Assembly (NCBI GenBank): GCA_963678675.1
Contig: OY783195.1
Location: 20,540,912 to 20,604,911, forward strand
DNA from: Xiphydria camelus
Taxonomy: Eukaryota > Arthropoda > Insecta > Hymenoptera > Xiphydriidae
DNA length: 64,000 bases
Reading direction: 5' to 3'
Part shown: positions 32,116 through 43,681 of the stretch, piece by piece
How positions within the stretch are numbered: position 1 is the stretch's first letter
How the letters are laid out: each line of letters begins with the position of its first letter
Made by a program: the position numbers and the translations under genes
Notes under the pieces: generated by a model
Told to the model about the DNA's origin: nothing
Databases searched by the model: none
Seen by the model: only the letters and a program-made list of their open reading frames with translations

Positions 32116-32224
32116 ATGATTGAGTTAACCCCCGTACTAAAATCTTGAAATTTGCGTAAAACTATGTTGGCGTGCCGCGGAAGCTGCGTGTTCCGCAGCG
32201 AATTCATTAATTCGTTAACAATTT

Positions 32225-32475
32225 TGTGAAGACAGTGAATTTACCGATATTCATGGTCGGTAAATTTACGAAGTGTGCACGTCGAAAAGGCACCGTGACT
32301 GCACTGAGTGTAACCACTGTGTCTTTACGCTGTGAACCACTGTGTGTGTTCACTGTGTAGCCACGGTGCTTTTAGTTTGTGTACGCTACGCGATCATGCC
32401 ACGGTGAGACCACAGTGACGCCACTACGTAGCAGCACTGTATGCGGCTAGTGTGTATAAATCCACACTTTGCTAT
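32225..32475. mobile_element. CACNGTG-rich element
   Basis: About 250 bp matching 23217-23470 and ending CACACTTTGCTATCGGGG, the complement of the CCCCGATAGCAAAGTG terminus. Confidence 0.75.
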
Positions 32476-32483
32476 CGGGGTTT

Positions 32484-32732
32484 GCTATTGGGGCAGTTTG
32501 AAAGTTACCTTCGGATAGGCTTGGTCGGTACTCGAGTCATTTAATACGGTAGAAGTCGAGTCGGCAGTTAGAGTTGATGTCAATTCGGGAGATCGAAACG
32601 TCTAACCTCGAAATTGTGAATTTGTGAATAATGGAAATTACGAAAATAATTATAATTACGGTATGAATGTCTCGATTACCGACCAAGCCTATTCGAAGGT
32701 AACTTTCAAACTGGCCAGTACAGAGATGGGCA
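32484..32732. mobile_element. Foldback MITE, CCGYATGTCC family (partial copy)
   Basis: 'agtttgaaagttaccttcgg' pairs with the end at 32695-32715; the right border GGGCATACGG-TA is present, the left border is lost. Confidence 0.75.
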
Positions 32733-32733
32733 T

Positions 32734-32965
32734 ACGGTACAAATACCGACGGGTCGTCGCGACAAAGGGCAGTGTACGTGAGTATAAAGGCCGTACGGTG
32801 GCGACACCAGCAGACCAGTGGCAAAAGTATGAAATGCCTAAATCTCGTATTGACTATTGAACGCAAAGGCGTTCCAACTCTTGTATAGATACTCTCGGTC
32901 GGAGGATCGGTCTCGACGGTCGGACGGTTTTATTAATTCGATAATCTCGACCGAGATTATTGATA
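32734..32965 (+). repeat. Dispersed segment shared with 59000-59255
   Basis: 'gaacgcaaaggcgttccaa', 'gtatagatactctcggtcgg' and 'ttaattcgataatctcgacc' recur in the same order at 59148-59250. Confidence 0.85.
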
Positions 32966-32984
32966 TTACTGGAAGTTGAAGCAA

Positions 32985-34600
32985 CAGTTATTGGCAAAAA
33001 TCGAACACCGTATTATACTACTATCGCATGTTTCAATTTATATACCGACCTTTCAAACGTGGAGTGTACATGTACCTCACTTCTATTTCATCTTTTCTTC
33101 GCCTCTGGTGTAACGACGGTCAATGAGGAATCACTGATACCAATTAGGGTTCGAGGGTTATCCCATATTCTTTCTAGCACAGCAACGATAATTTGCTGCA
33201 CCTGTATTCTTCTGGGACTTCCTAAAATAATTATAAAAACCACATATAATTCAGCCCTGACAAGTACAATCTTGTCGAGCTGTATTTTATCGAGGAGATC
33301 TTTCGACGTAATGATTCCGAAACGTTTCTATGATGTTTCGCAACATTCGCGAATTTATCGAGAAATATATATTTCTAACATATATACGGTAGTGTTCACG
33401 AATATTGTAAAATATCGCAGAAATGTTACAGAAAAGTTACTTGCAAAAACGTGCTTTGTGGGGTGTAAATGATGATATTTTGTAATTTCCATCGTTACAT
33501 CAGAGGCGAAGAAGAGATGAAATAGAAGTGAGGTACACGTACACTTCACGTTTGACAGGTCGGCATATAAATTGGAACTTGTGATAATATAATACAACAG
33601 GGGAAATATATCGATAAAGAAAAAGTAATAATAAAGTAGTTACTCCATTATTGTAAACCAATGGCATTGTATCACTTATTTTTCTGCCACGACTTTAATT
33701 GCTGATAGTGAAGAAAAATCAAATTTATTGGTTGATCCATCAACTATCAACAATCAAAGTCGTGGCAGAAAAATAAGGGATACAATAGAATTGGATTACA
33801 ATAATGGAGTAACTACTTTATTATTATTTTTTCTTTATCGATATATTTCCTTTTTCGTATTAGAACACTACCGTATGTTAGAAATTGATATTTCTCGATA
33901 AATTCGCGAATGTTGCGATACATCATAGAAACGTTTCGGAATCATTATGTCGAAAGATCTCCTCGATAAGGTACAGCTCGATAAGATTGTACTTGTCAGG
34001 GCTGAATTATATGGGGTTTTTATAATTATTTTCGGAAGTCCCAGAAGAATAGAGGTGCAGCATAATATCGATCTGTGCTAGAAAGAATAAGGAATAAACC
34101 TCGACGAGCATTCGGGCTGTGGCAACACAGGTTAGAATCAGCAAGACCATGGTAGGGAGGATATTGAAGGATGAACGCACGTCCATGCACTCGAGGCAGC
34201 AGATCCAGCTCACCGAATGTACTAATGCAAACTGATACTTAGAACAACAAGTGGATGATCCCTCGTTCGAAAGAAACTCCCTCGGGTTCGCATACGATCT
34301 GTAACAAATTGTAAATAACAATCATATGGGGTTTTTATAATTATTTTAGGAAGTCCCAGAAGAATACAGGTGCAATAAAATATCGATGCTGTGCTAGAAA
34401 GAATAAGGAATAACCCTTGAATCCTAATCGGTATCAGTGATTCCTCATTGACTTTCGTTACACCGGAGACGAAGAATAGATGAAATAGAAGTGAGGTACA
34501 TGTACACTTCAGGTATGACAGGTCGGTGTGTAAATTGGAATTTGTAATAGTACGAAAGAGGAAATATACCAATAGAGAAAATATAATGATAAAGAGTAAT
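32985..34600. repeat. Cluster of inverted and direct copies of one ~400-bp unit
   Basis: A unit containing 'gaagtcccagaagaatacag' occurs inverted at 33190, direct at 34035 and again at 34350. 'agatgaaatagaagtgaggt' occurs at 33100 (inverted), 33515 and 34480. Between them an AT-rich hairpin (33610-33850) pairs 'gtagttactccattattgta' with its partner. It appears to be a rearranged foldback carrying a coding-like fragment. Confidence 0.75.
33088..33327 (-). pseudogene. Unrecognised 79-codon open frame, repeated nearby
   Basis: Frame without a start codon: RFGIITSKDLLDKIQLDKIV then ELYVVFIIILGSPRRIQVQQ, AVLERIWDNPRTLIGISDSS and VTPEAKKR then stop. The same peptide is found on the plus strand at 33938-34080 (MSKDLLDKVQLDKIV..., broken by stops) and partly at 34335-34470. 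Preservation of protein-like sequence in several copies suggests it derives from a real gene or a transposon-encoded protein. I cannot name the family; a hydrophobic stretch sits in the middle. Confidence 0.4.
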
Positions 34601-35290
34601 TACTTGACTGTTGTTATCCAATTCCATTGAGTTCGTCCCGTGCTCGCATAACGCTGAAAACAAAAAATAGAATTATCACAAAGATATTTGTCCTTCCATC
34701 AAAAGTGAGGTTAAAGCTGTCAGACGGCAATTAAACTTATCTGATGGCAATTGTTCTGAGATACTGCCGTCTCCTTTCCTGCTTTTGATGCACAGGCAAC
34801 CAGGGAAACATAGCACTGCATCCGTTCACTATCTCGATTATTCGAAAAAAAATACAAACGATTATTAAACTATACGGAGCGTCTGTCACATTCACCACTA
34901 TTGAGATTCACTACTCCGATTACACTGAATTTTTACTTTTTATTAACAAGCGCGTCCGAGGATCGAAATAAACGCGAGGGAAATCGTTTCGCGAATGGAA
35001 ATATTTTATTAACTTTGAAAACCATAACCAAACATTCAAGGAATATATTCTCTCACACACTCTCACATACATTTGATGGCGTATGCCTGTGGCCGCATCT
35101 GTGTACACATTTCCGATCATGGCCGACTATCGCCGAAGATAGGCCGCCGAAGGCGGAATTTTTGTGAGATTTTGACATATATAATATATCGCCCGAGAAA
35201 TGGGATTCTCGACTTTTAAGCGCAAGGGGCGTGGCTTCGTGTTGCTAAGGAAGAATCTCTGTTAATATGTAACTTATAACATTTATCCCG
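34600..35290. other. Nothing recognised
   Basis: Mixed AT-rich sequence; only short symmetrical words such as 'aggccgccgaaggcgg' near 35142. Confidence 0.4.
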
Positions 35291-35425
35291 GTCTCTATCA
35301 ATAGAGAATAGTCAATTTATATGGCGTAACTAAGCATAGTTTTGGTTATAACCAAATTTATTGAGACAATTCGATGTAAAAATTGGGAGGTGAAGGGGGC
35401 AGACATTTTTCCTGTAAAGATACAC
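35291..35425 (+). repeat. Fragment of the 21.5/58.7-kb segment
   Basis: 'agagaatagtcaatttatat', 'ggcgtaactaagcatagttt' and 'gacaattcgatgtaaaaatt' match 21485-21600 and 58675-58790, so this part is dispersed independently. Confidence 0.75.
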
Positions 35426-36004
35426 GGGTGCCCGCGGCGACAGCGCTGTCGTCGTTCTGACGAACTACTTGAATGAACATGCCGCGAGACACTACCGTGT
35501 CTCTTGATTTACCACGATTTATCAATTAATTTAGTGATATTTTTAGAAATCTTTACCTTTTTGAAAACTTTGCTTTACATATTACTCCTACGAACACAAT
35601 TTTTACGTGTTATTTACACAATTGCATACAATATTATTGAAAAAAGGAATTGCGCATCTTATACGTAGTTGCAAATACTTTGAGGTTTCGGACGCAACTG
35701 AGGTCTACGTGCTCGACTTTTAGTGCTTTCCATTTATGACGCAAGTCGACACACTTCTGTTAGATCCACCAACTGATTAGCAGGCTCCAACAGAAAGAAT
35801 CAATGGTTTAATTTTGTGTCGACTGGTATCAGTTAAATGGAAAGCACCTTTTTATGATTTATTTGACTTCGCATATTTTAAGACTCTATTGCGGTCAAGA
35901 TAAAAAAGTAAAATTACTTGTTTATTTTATAAATTATCTTTAAGCACTATGAGTCCATACTTTTGTTAAATTTGCAAATAATTTATTATAAACAATGAAT
36001 GAAG
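35426..36004. other. Nothing recognised
   Basis: No frame or repeat pair I can support. Confidence 0.4.
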
Positions 36005-36530
36005 GCACAGTGCATTCCCTGCGCCTTCACAAGGTGTTAGATACGCGGTGCAAAAAAATGCAAACACAGTGATTGTACTGAGTGCAAACTTTGGGACTTC
36101 CCGCCCAGAGCACCATAACATTCACCGTGCAGACACCGTGCGCTCACGCTGTGCAACTCCACGGAGAAACTGCACGGTGTAGTCACGGTGGAGCCACAGG
36201 ATGTCAGTACTGCGTGCATCTACCGTACACTATGGCTTAACTGCACGCTTTGCTATCGGGGTGGGACATACGGTATGCAGCACTAAGTCGATAAACGGAT
36301 TTTAGGGATATGTTTCGTCGAAGATAAGTCTGGCAAATCGTTAAGAAGTATACCGATAGCCAAGCGTGACTTTTACCCAAGCGTCACGCGGTGGCACCAC
36401 GTCTTGTTGGCACGGGAGCTTCACTGTGCCACCACTGCGTGATTGTCACTGAGTGACGTTACAGGGTTGTCTCTGAGCGATTGTCGCCGAGTGACGTTAC
36501 TGTGATGCCACTGTGACTTCATCTTTGAAA
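36005..36530. mobile_element. Two CACNGTG-rich elements
   Basis: 36005-36262 ends GCACGCTTTGCTATCGGGG; 36370-36530 is a second stretch of 'ggcaccacgtcttg' and 'actgtgccaccactgcgtga' words. Many CACAGTG, CACCGTG and CACTGTG heptamers on both strands. Confidence 0.65.
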
Positions 36531-36539
36531 AAATCCAAA

Positions 36540-37330
36540 TTTTTCAGTAAACATTGTATTAGGTGTTGGAATTAATTCGTAGCGTTTTTTCAATGAAAAA
36601 ATATTATCATGCCCAAACTTTTAAGACGTTTTCCTACTGTTGATAAGTCAATTCCCAATGATGTACAATTAATTGTAAGAATTTTTTATAAGTGTTTGAC
36701 ATGAGTCTTGATGGACTAATGCCTCCAAATCATTATCTTCAAATTTGTTCGGCTCCTTGTCATCCAAATCGAAATCACCAGCTTTAAAACGTGCAAACCA
36801 CTTCCGACGCGTTTGCTCAGCTAGAGCTCATGTACCGTATCTCCCGGCAGAACCACACAATTGCAGGGACCTCTTCGGCCGGGTTTGGTCGGTATTCGTG
36901 CCACTTTTACCGGTAAAAGTCGAGTCGGTAATTAGAGTTGGTATCAATTCGGGGGATCGAAGTATCTAATTTCGAAATCGTGAATTTGTGAATAATGGTA
37001 ATTACTTACCATAATTCACAAATCCACGATTTCGAGGTTAGACGCTTCGATCTCCCGAATTGACACCAACTCTAACTACCGACTCGACTTCTACCGGTAA
37101 AAAATGACTCGAGTACCGACCAAGCCCGGCCGAAGGTAAATTTCAAGGTCCTGCAACTGTGCAGTACAGAGTGGGACATATGGTACACTTCCACTAAAAT
37201 ACTGTGAGCTTCAGCTGCACTTTTGTTCTTATTAAAATAATGAAGCAAAACTCCCCGCAAGAACACTTAATCGACACAGATTTTGACATATTCAATAAAT
37301 TATAGTGTTGTGATTTATGATTTGAAAAAA
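36540..37330 (-). pseudogene. Mariner transposase relic split by a MITE
   Basis: On the minus strand, 37195-37266 encodes FLRGVLLHYFNKNKSAAEAH-SILVEVY, the mariner N-terminus, and after the MITE 36650-36830 encodes ALAEQTRRKWFARFKAGDFD then LDDKEPNKFEDNDLEALV, the normal continuation with a few bases lost. The rest decays toward 36540. No catalytic motif is visible. It is a different, older copy than the one at 873-1766. Confidence 0.85.
36835..37183. mobile_element. Foldback MITE, CCGYATGTCC family (copy inside mariner)
   Basis: TA-flanked; left end CCGTATCTCCCGG, right end GTGGGACATATGG; arms share 'gaagtcgagtcggtagttag'-type and 'ttcacaaatccacgatttcg' words. 349 bp. Confidence 0.9.
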
Positions 37331-37429
37331 GGTTATGAACGGCAAATGACGTCCTATGATAGCTGTTTACGATTACATTACTGTCGGTAACAACGAAATA
37401 ATGTACTACCTGCGTGCCATTTCTTGTAA

Positions 37430-37640
37430 AACGCTACCCCGATAGCCAGGTGACTTCACAGTGGTGACACTGTGAGACCACGCGGTGACTTTGAGAAATA
37501 TCACAGTGATTTCTTGGTGCGTGCCCACTGGGGTACCACTGTGGCATCACGCAGTGTACACAGTGGATAAAGTAGGATTTTGCAAAAGGGGAACGCACGC
37601 AGTGACTTCACCGAGGTTTTTCACTGTGTGCCCATGCAGT
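37430..37640. mobile_element. CACNGTG-rich element
   Basis: Opens CCCCGATAGCCAGGTGACTT and continues with 'cacagtggtgacactgtgag'. It runs into the tRNA-like repeat through 'ggataaagtaggatt', as at 22012. Confidence 0.65.
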
Positions 37641-37692
37641 GCCGCCACCTGCTGCTAGGAGGGTTCCTAGTGGTGTCGCTTTCTTTTATACC

Positions 37693-37790
37693 CTACCAGG
37701 ATTCGAACCTGCGTTCTTTAGGATACGAGATGCTTCGAAACTGGGAATGCCTTCGAATTCTACCAATTGAGCCATCGACTTTTCAAGTGG
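37693..37790 (-). ncRNA. tRNA-like sequence, second copy
   Basis: A-box TGGCTCAATTGGTAGAATTC and perfect B-box GGTTCGAATCC; about 20 nt longer in the middle than the copy at 22074. No terminator. Flanks ('gtcgact', 'aaagtaggatt') are shared with the first copy, so this is one dispersed family, likely a tRNA-derived SINE. Confidence 0.55.
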
Positions 37791-37924
37791 TGTCCGTCGA
37801 CTCCGGTCATGATATAGAAACCGGACGTGACAGTGACTGCTCTCGAAGGTTCTCATAAATTTTTTAAATAATTTGATATTTTCTTTTTCAAAACAAGTGT
37901 CAACATAACCACGTAACATAAACA

Positions 37925-38955
37925 AAGAATTTGTAAATAAAAGTAGTTTTAAAAGTGCAAGTGCATTAAACCCAATAATTCATAAGTGATGAATATCGGT
38001 ATCGAAGATATCTTATAGATTCTAGGAGAGTCAAAAAGGCTGCTAGTGGAAGGAGAAGCGGTATTGAAAGCAGGGTTTGTATTTTCCTGCGGAGTCAAAA
38101 AGAGAAACCAAAGTGCAGTCAAAATCGTCGCTTCTTGCGTACAATCGTCACATGGTACTATTTGCCCTACCGATTTATGTACAGAAGCATTGCAAAAACA
38201 TGTTTGCATCTTCCTCTGGCCCAGCTGCACTTGCACGTTACTTCTTTATTGTTTACCAGTAAGCTCCGTTTCACATGGGGTCGATGATCAGTGCTGACGA
38301 TCAGGAGGGTCCATTGTTTCAAACGTAGCTTTCATATGAATGCGTGTCGTCGGTCGACCGATTAAAAACGCTCAGGCCATCGGTCGGCCGTAGCTTGCCC
38401 GATCATCAGTTTGTCATCAGGGCCATTGAACAAACTGAGCTGTTCACATGCAGGCAGATTATCGGTTTCGTATGGAGGAACAGCATTGTCGATTTTGCGA
38501 TTCTTTTATCGCCTCTCTATCAACCTTTTTACGCACAAAGCGACAATGATGCGATGCTCTTCACTTTCCAGATACATATTGATGACTGACCATATGACTC
38601 ATGTGAAAGCATTTGGATAGAACTGATGATCAATTGCGACCGATAGTCAGCGCCGATCATCGGTCCCATGTCAAACGGCACTAAGATGTTCACTTCAACT
38701 TCGTGAGGAGCACTTGTTACATGTGATAATTGTACGCAAGGAGCGACGATTTTCACTGCATTTTGATTCCTCTTTTTGATTTCGCAGGAAAATACAAAAC
38801 TCTGCTTTCAATACCGCTTCTCCTATCACTAGCGGCCTTTTTGACTCTGCTTGAATTGATAAGATATCTTCGTATTCATCACTTATGAATTGAGTTTATT
38901 GCACTTGCACTCTTAAAACTACTTTTATTTACAAATACTTTTTGATGTGTAAACA
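37925..38955. mobile_element. ~1.03-kb foldback element
   Basis: Arms of ~220 bp share 'aaaagtagttttaaaagtgc' and 'gaagcggtattgaaagcagg' in inverted order; the central 600 bp is unpaired apart from short words such as 'gatcatcagt'. Confidence 0.78.
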
Positions 38956-39473
38956 TCTATTACGGCGGTATGAGGGTAAACCTCGTGAAACGGGACGGAA
39001 ATGTGAAACCGGATGTGATTAGTGCGCAGTGATTCGTACGCAGCTACTTCAGCGCTTGCGGCCTAAGGTGGCATTACATTTTCATATCGATGATGTCGAT
39101 ATAATAAATCGCTATACAACCTACTAATAGCGCAGCTAGCATTGGTGACGCACACAAGCCTAGTCACTTTCTCCTAGCTTCCCCACGCGCTCCATAAACA
39201 GCTAACACTTGTACCTCTGTCTAAATAATCTATAGGGTAAATGTGGGACAGATGCCGTAGTCTCTGTTTAACTTTGAACTCGATTATCTCGAAAGGCAGT
39301 GGAGATATGTGAAAAATGCGTAGCAACTTTTTTACAGCAAAAATATAGATAAACACTTTTTATCTAAACTTTTCTTCGATACCTGCAATCGATTTCGAGA
39401 TAATCGATTTTGAACTGGCTCTTTAACCGCGGTGTCTATTCCACTTTTACCCTATATGCCGCAATACCGTATA
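38956..39473. other. Nothing recognised
   Basis: Short inverted word pair 'cgattatctcga' / 'tcgagataatcga' at 39280-39405; no gene. Confidence 0.4.
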
Positions 39474-40481
39474 CCGCACGTCCCGTAAGAGACGCAACAA
39501 GCGACATTTTTCTTCGGCAGTATTTGCCGACAGTGTTTGAGTCTTTTACATGTGCACCGTTGGCAAATATTGCCGAAGGTAAATGTCGCTTGTTGCGTTT
39601 CTTACGGGACACCGTATGTCCCACTTTGTACCATATGTCCTACTCTGTACATATTGGCCAGTTTGAAATTACCTTCGGGCAGGCTTGGTCGGTACTCGAG
39701 TCATTTAATACCGGTAGAAGTCGAGTCGGTAGTTAGAGTAGGTGTCAATTCGGGTGATCGAAGTGTCTAACCTCGAAATTGTGAATTTGTGAATAATGGT
39801 GAGTAATTTCCATTATTCACAAATTCATAATTCGAGGTTAGACGCTTCGAACTCTCGAATTGACACCAACTCTAACTATACCGACTCGACTTCTACCGGT
39901 ATTAAATGACTCGAATACCGACCAAGCCTGCCCGAAAAAAATTTCAAACTGGCCAATACAGAGTGGGACATACGGTATACCGCATACTGTATGTCCCGTC
40001 CAGAACTGCACAATTACAGGGACCTTGAAATTTACCTTCGGCCGGGCTTGGTCGGTATTCGAGCAATTTTTACCGGTAGAAGTTGGTGTGAATTCGGGAG
40101 ATCGAAGCGTCTAACCTTGAAATCGTGGATTTGTGAATAATGGTGAGTAATTTCTATTATTCACAATTTCATGATTTCGAGGTTAGACTCTTCAATCTCC
40201 CGAATTTACACCAACTCTAACTACCGACTCGACTTCTACAGGTAAAAATTACTCGAATTCGCCCCGGCCACCAAGCTCGGCCGAAGGTAAATTTCAAGGT
40301 CATATGGATATCGGTCATACGGACAACGGTTATCGAAATAACCGATCTGAACTTACTGACGACACCAACGCGGATGACTACGCATGCGCATTCACGCTTC
40401 TCCGGTGATTCTGGAGACCGACGGGGGTGCTCAAGCAAAACTCGCAATTTTGCTATGGTCTGATTGATCGCGGACATACGG
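39474..40481. mobile_element. Cluster of three CCGYATGTCC foldbacks
   Basis: A: ~39480-39611 (hairpin of 'aagagacgcaacaagcgaca'). B: 39612-39975, CCGTATGTCCCAC to GTGGGACATACGG. C: from about 39988 to GGACATACGG-TA at 40481, with extra sequence near its right end. The arms of B and C share 'tcgagtcggtagttagag' words with the copy at 36835. Confidence 0.8.
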
Positions 40482-41240
40482 TACATACATGTAAATTTGT
40501 GGAGTGTCGCATGTGCAACTAGATTAGATCCTAAGGCCGTACAACCTTCAAGGGTTACTAGATTTTATAGCGGAGTCAAGCCATGTCAAGTCGGACTCGA
40601 AATTTCCACTAAATCGCGGATTTCGGAAATAATAACTCTATTGCGAAGGGAATATGGCACTTACGTTACCGTATTAATATTTCGTGAAAATTTTGTTATT
40701 TGTTAATGTTATTAACAATCAAACTTTGAAGCGCAATTAAAATGAAAAATCGTTTTCTCTTAAACTACTTTAGATAATTACTTGAAATTTTGCACACTGA
40801 TAAAGCAATGTTTACACTATCGAATAAATATTTGCTTGAGGTGAAATTGTTTTAAAAAATGTATTTTGCATTAATTTTTTTAAAACAATTGCAATTTTTC
40901 TTGCGGTCTTCACGCTATAAAAAAATGAAACTTACATAAATTCATGCGGCAAACGTTGGCCTTTTATAATCTGCAAAGAGAACTTTGTACTTTTTCTCCA
41001 TTCCGGAGATACGAAATTGTTTGTTACGCGGTGCGCTCGTAGATCGCGCGGCGCGCTCCGCTACTGGCGTCCGCGGCAACTTGATGGCCGCGCAAACTTG
41101 AGCAAAAACCGTTTGAACTTGCATGAACATGATTTTCCGAGTTTGGCAAACATACACAGTTTTCTTGTCAGTTTGCTGATGGTGCTCGTGCGGTATACTT
41201 GCTTAAAAACTATTCGGTGTTTCAATATCATTAAGTGAAA

Positions 41241-41443
41241 ATGGTTCGACCGAAGGAATGTTGTAATCCTTTGAAAAGGAAAGGTCATAATTGTGTTCGT
41301 CATAAGTTGTTCCTCGCGCGTTACTGCCAAGTGGAATAAAAAATTCGAAGAATACATTGATCGATATATTTGTCAAATATGTCGTAAGGACATGTATATT
41401 GATGTTAAAATTGCTTCAAATGTAGAAAATGAAGACCCAAGAT
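41241..41443 (+). pseudogene. Cysteine-rich coding-like fragment in both palindrome arms
   Basis: MVRPKECCNPLKRKGHNCVR then, after a one-base frame change near 41325, KWNKKFEEYIDRYICQICRK and DMYIDVKIASN. The pattern C-C-N-P ... C ... C-x2-C-R resembles N-terminal zinc-binding modules of some transposon-linked proteins, but I cannot name the family. The mirrored copy is at 42242-42442 (minus), with GDNCVR in place of GHNCVR. Upstream of the ATG a 'gtgaaa' context and no TATA box are seen. Confidence 0.4.
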
Positions 41444-41628
41444 AGTTAATACCGATAATTAATTGCTATACTGTAATACCTTCCAGGGAACGAATTGAAT
41501 TTTTAACTGAATGTAAATATTGGATTTGAACAGTGAACAGTTATAATTACTTGGAAGTTTATTCGTGGTTCATTATTAAAGAAGGTGTTACAGTATAGAA
41601 ATTAATTATACAATAAAATATAAAAATA

Positions 41629-42220
41629 ACACAGGTTTACAACAAAAAAAAAGTCCGGACTATTTGACCGGACCATGGTATTCCGAGGTATTTTTGCGTC
41701 CTGAATCCGATCCCGAGGTCATCTGAGCCCCATCACGTCAGAAAAACGAGATTTCGAAATAAATAAATAAGGAAATGGGACTGCCCTGAGCAGCACCCAG
41801 AGCATGACTCCAAGGTTCTAAGGCCATTACGGTCAGTGCTGGGTCCACTGTCACAGTGAACGGATCGCCGGAATTGGATGCCTTGACAGGGAGATCGTAA
41901 TCCGCGAGATACAACGATCATGGCAACATTTTATCCACTGGGGTGGTTCTGTGATAGTCTCGGTCGAGATTTAGGACTCCATTCCAATGTTTGGAAGGTA
42001 TTCAAGACCTAAACAGCTACCCTCCAACTCAACAGGTCGCTTGAGAAATTGTCCCGGATCCAGTTCCAAAAAATGGTCATTTTAACCTCTAAATGACCTT
42101 GAAATCTCATTTTTCTGACGTGATGGGGCTCAGATGACCTCGGGATCGGATTCAGGACGCAAAAATACCTCGGAATACCATGGTCAAATAGTCCGGACTT
42201 TTTTTTTTGTAAACCTGTGT
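41629..42220. mobile_element. 592-bp foldback at the palindrome centre
   Basis: Ends ACACAGGTTTACAACAAAAA and the partner; arms share 'tccggactatttgacc', 'ccatggtattccgaggtatt' and 'gagcatcacgtcag'-like words. The ends do not match the outer arms, so it inserted independently. Confidence 0.8.
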
Positions 42221-43314
42221 AATTAGTAAACTCACTTTGTGCTTGGGTCTTCATTTTCTACATTTGAAGCAATTTTAACATCATTATACATGTCTTTACG
42301 ACATATCTGACAAATATATCGATCAATGTATTCTTCGAATTTTTTATTCCACTTGGCGGTAACGCGCGAGGAATAACTTATGACGAACACAATTATCACC
42401 TTTCTTTTTCAAAGGATTACAACATTCCTTCGGTCGAACCATTTTCACTTAATGATATTGAAACACCGAATAGTTTTTACGCAAGTATACCGCACGAGCA
42501 CCATCAGCAAACTGACAAGAAAACTGTGTATGTTTGCCAAACTCGGAAAATCATGTTCATGCAAGTTCAAACGGTTTTTGCTCAAGTTTGCGCGGCCATC
42601 AAGATGCCGCGGACGCCAGTAGCGGAGCGCGCCGCGCGATCTACGAGCGCACCGCGTAACAAACAATTTCGTATCTCCGGAATCGAGAAAAAGTACAAAG
42701 TTCTCTTTGCAGATTATAAAAAGCCAACGTTTGCCGCATGAATTTATGTAAGTTTCATTTTTTTATAGCGTGAAGACCGCAAGAAAAATTGCAATTGTTT
42801 TAAAAAAATTAATGCAAAATTCATTTTTTAAAACAATTTCACCTCAAGCAAATATTTATTCGATAGTGTAAACATTGCTTTATCAGTGTGCAAAATTTTA
42901 AATAATTGTCTAAAGTAGTTTAAGAGAAAACGATTTTTCATTTTAATCGCGCTTCAAAGTTTGATTGTTAATAACATTAACAAATAACGGAATTTTCACG
43001 AAATATTAATACGGTAACGTAAGTGCCATACTCCCTTCGTAATAGAGTTATTATTTTCGAAATCCGCGATTTAGTGGAAATTTCGAGTCCGACTTGACAT
43101 GGCTTGACTCAGCGGTAAAATTCAAATATTCTATACTAATTTAGGATTGCTATTCTATCGAGAAATAACGAGCTGATAAATGGAATTCGACACAATGGTT
43201 CGCATCGTTTAATAGTATCACAATCATAAATACCTCGCCAATCCTTAGCTAATCCTAAGTTCTCCGAAACGGCATATTCCGGGAATGTAAGCTGCGAACA
43301 CCACGGTTTATACC

Positions 43315-43445
43315 TTTCCTGAAATAGTTATTTTCGTTATTAGGGCTTGAAGCGCTGTTTCTAACGAGTGTGAAGTTTGCCGCACGAGCGAAGCGAGTAC
43401 GGCAATCACACTCGTTAGAACGGCGCGAAACAACCGAATAACGAA
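43315..43445. repeat. Short foldback
   Basis: 'tctaacgagtgtgaagtttg' pairs with 'tcacactcgttaga'; outer 'cgttatt' words pair too. Confidence 0.55.
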
Positions 43446-43451
43446 TTCTAT

Positions 43452-43610
43452 TTTTTGTCACTAAGTGTCAAATACGAGGTTGACGATTTCACGCACTGCG
43501 CAGGTTATTTCACGCACTGCGCAACTTTTCACGAATTGGTGTGTGAAAGATGATTTCACATGCGTCGAGGACGCCCATGAAACCGAGCATTTGACACTGA
43601 GTGACAAAAA
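43452..43610. mobile_element. 159-bp MITE
   Basis: TIR TTTTTGTCACTAAGTGTCAA and its partner; core with two direct 'atttcacgcactgcgca' copies. Confidence 0.7.
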
Positions 43611-43681
43611 TCAATTATCGGACGGGTCGTCACGAGCCATCTAATGCAGTACCCGGCTTATCCAGGTACGAGAGAAAAAAA

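Larger units (their letters stand above)
40573..43110. mobile_element. 2.54-kb palindrome with two 869-bp arms
   Basis: The arms 40573-41441 and 42242-43110 are the same length and nearly identical by eye. Each carries the same coding-like stretch beginning at an ATG (41241 plus, 42442 minus). The 800-bp centre holds another foldback. The arms are far longer than normal MITE TIRs, so this may be a deleted autonomous element with long TIRs. Confidence 0.85.

Noticed and set aside
34007..34572. Minus-strand hydrophobic frames that might suggest a chemoreceptor
   Set aside because: No conserved receptor motif; the other strand carries the repeated coding-like peptide and the region is a rearranged repeat cluster.
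41061..41357. 98-codon minus-strand frame mirrored at 42380-42622
   Set aside because: Opposite-strand shadow of the Cys-rich fragment, kept open only because the palindrome arms are alike.
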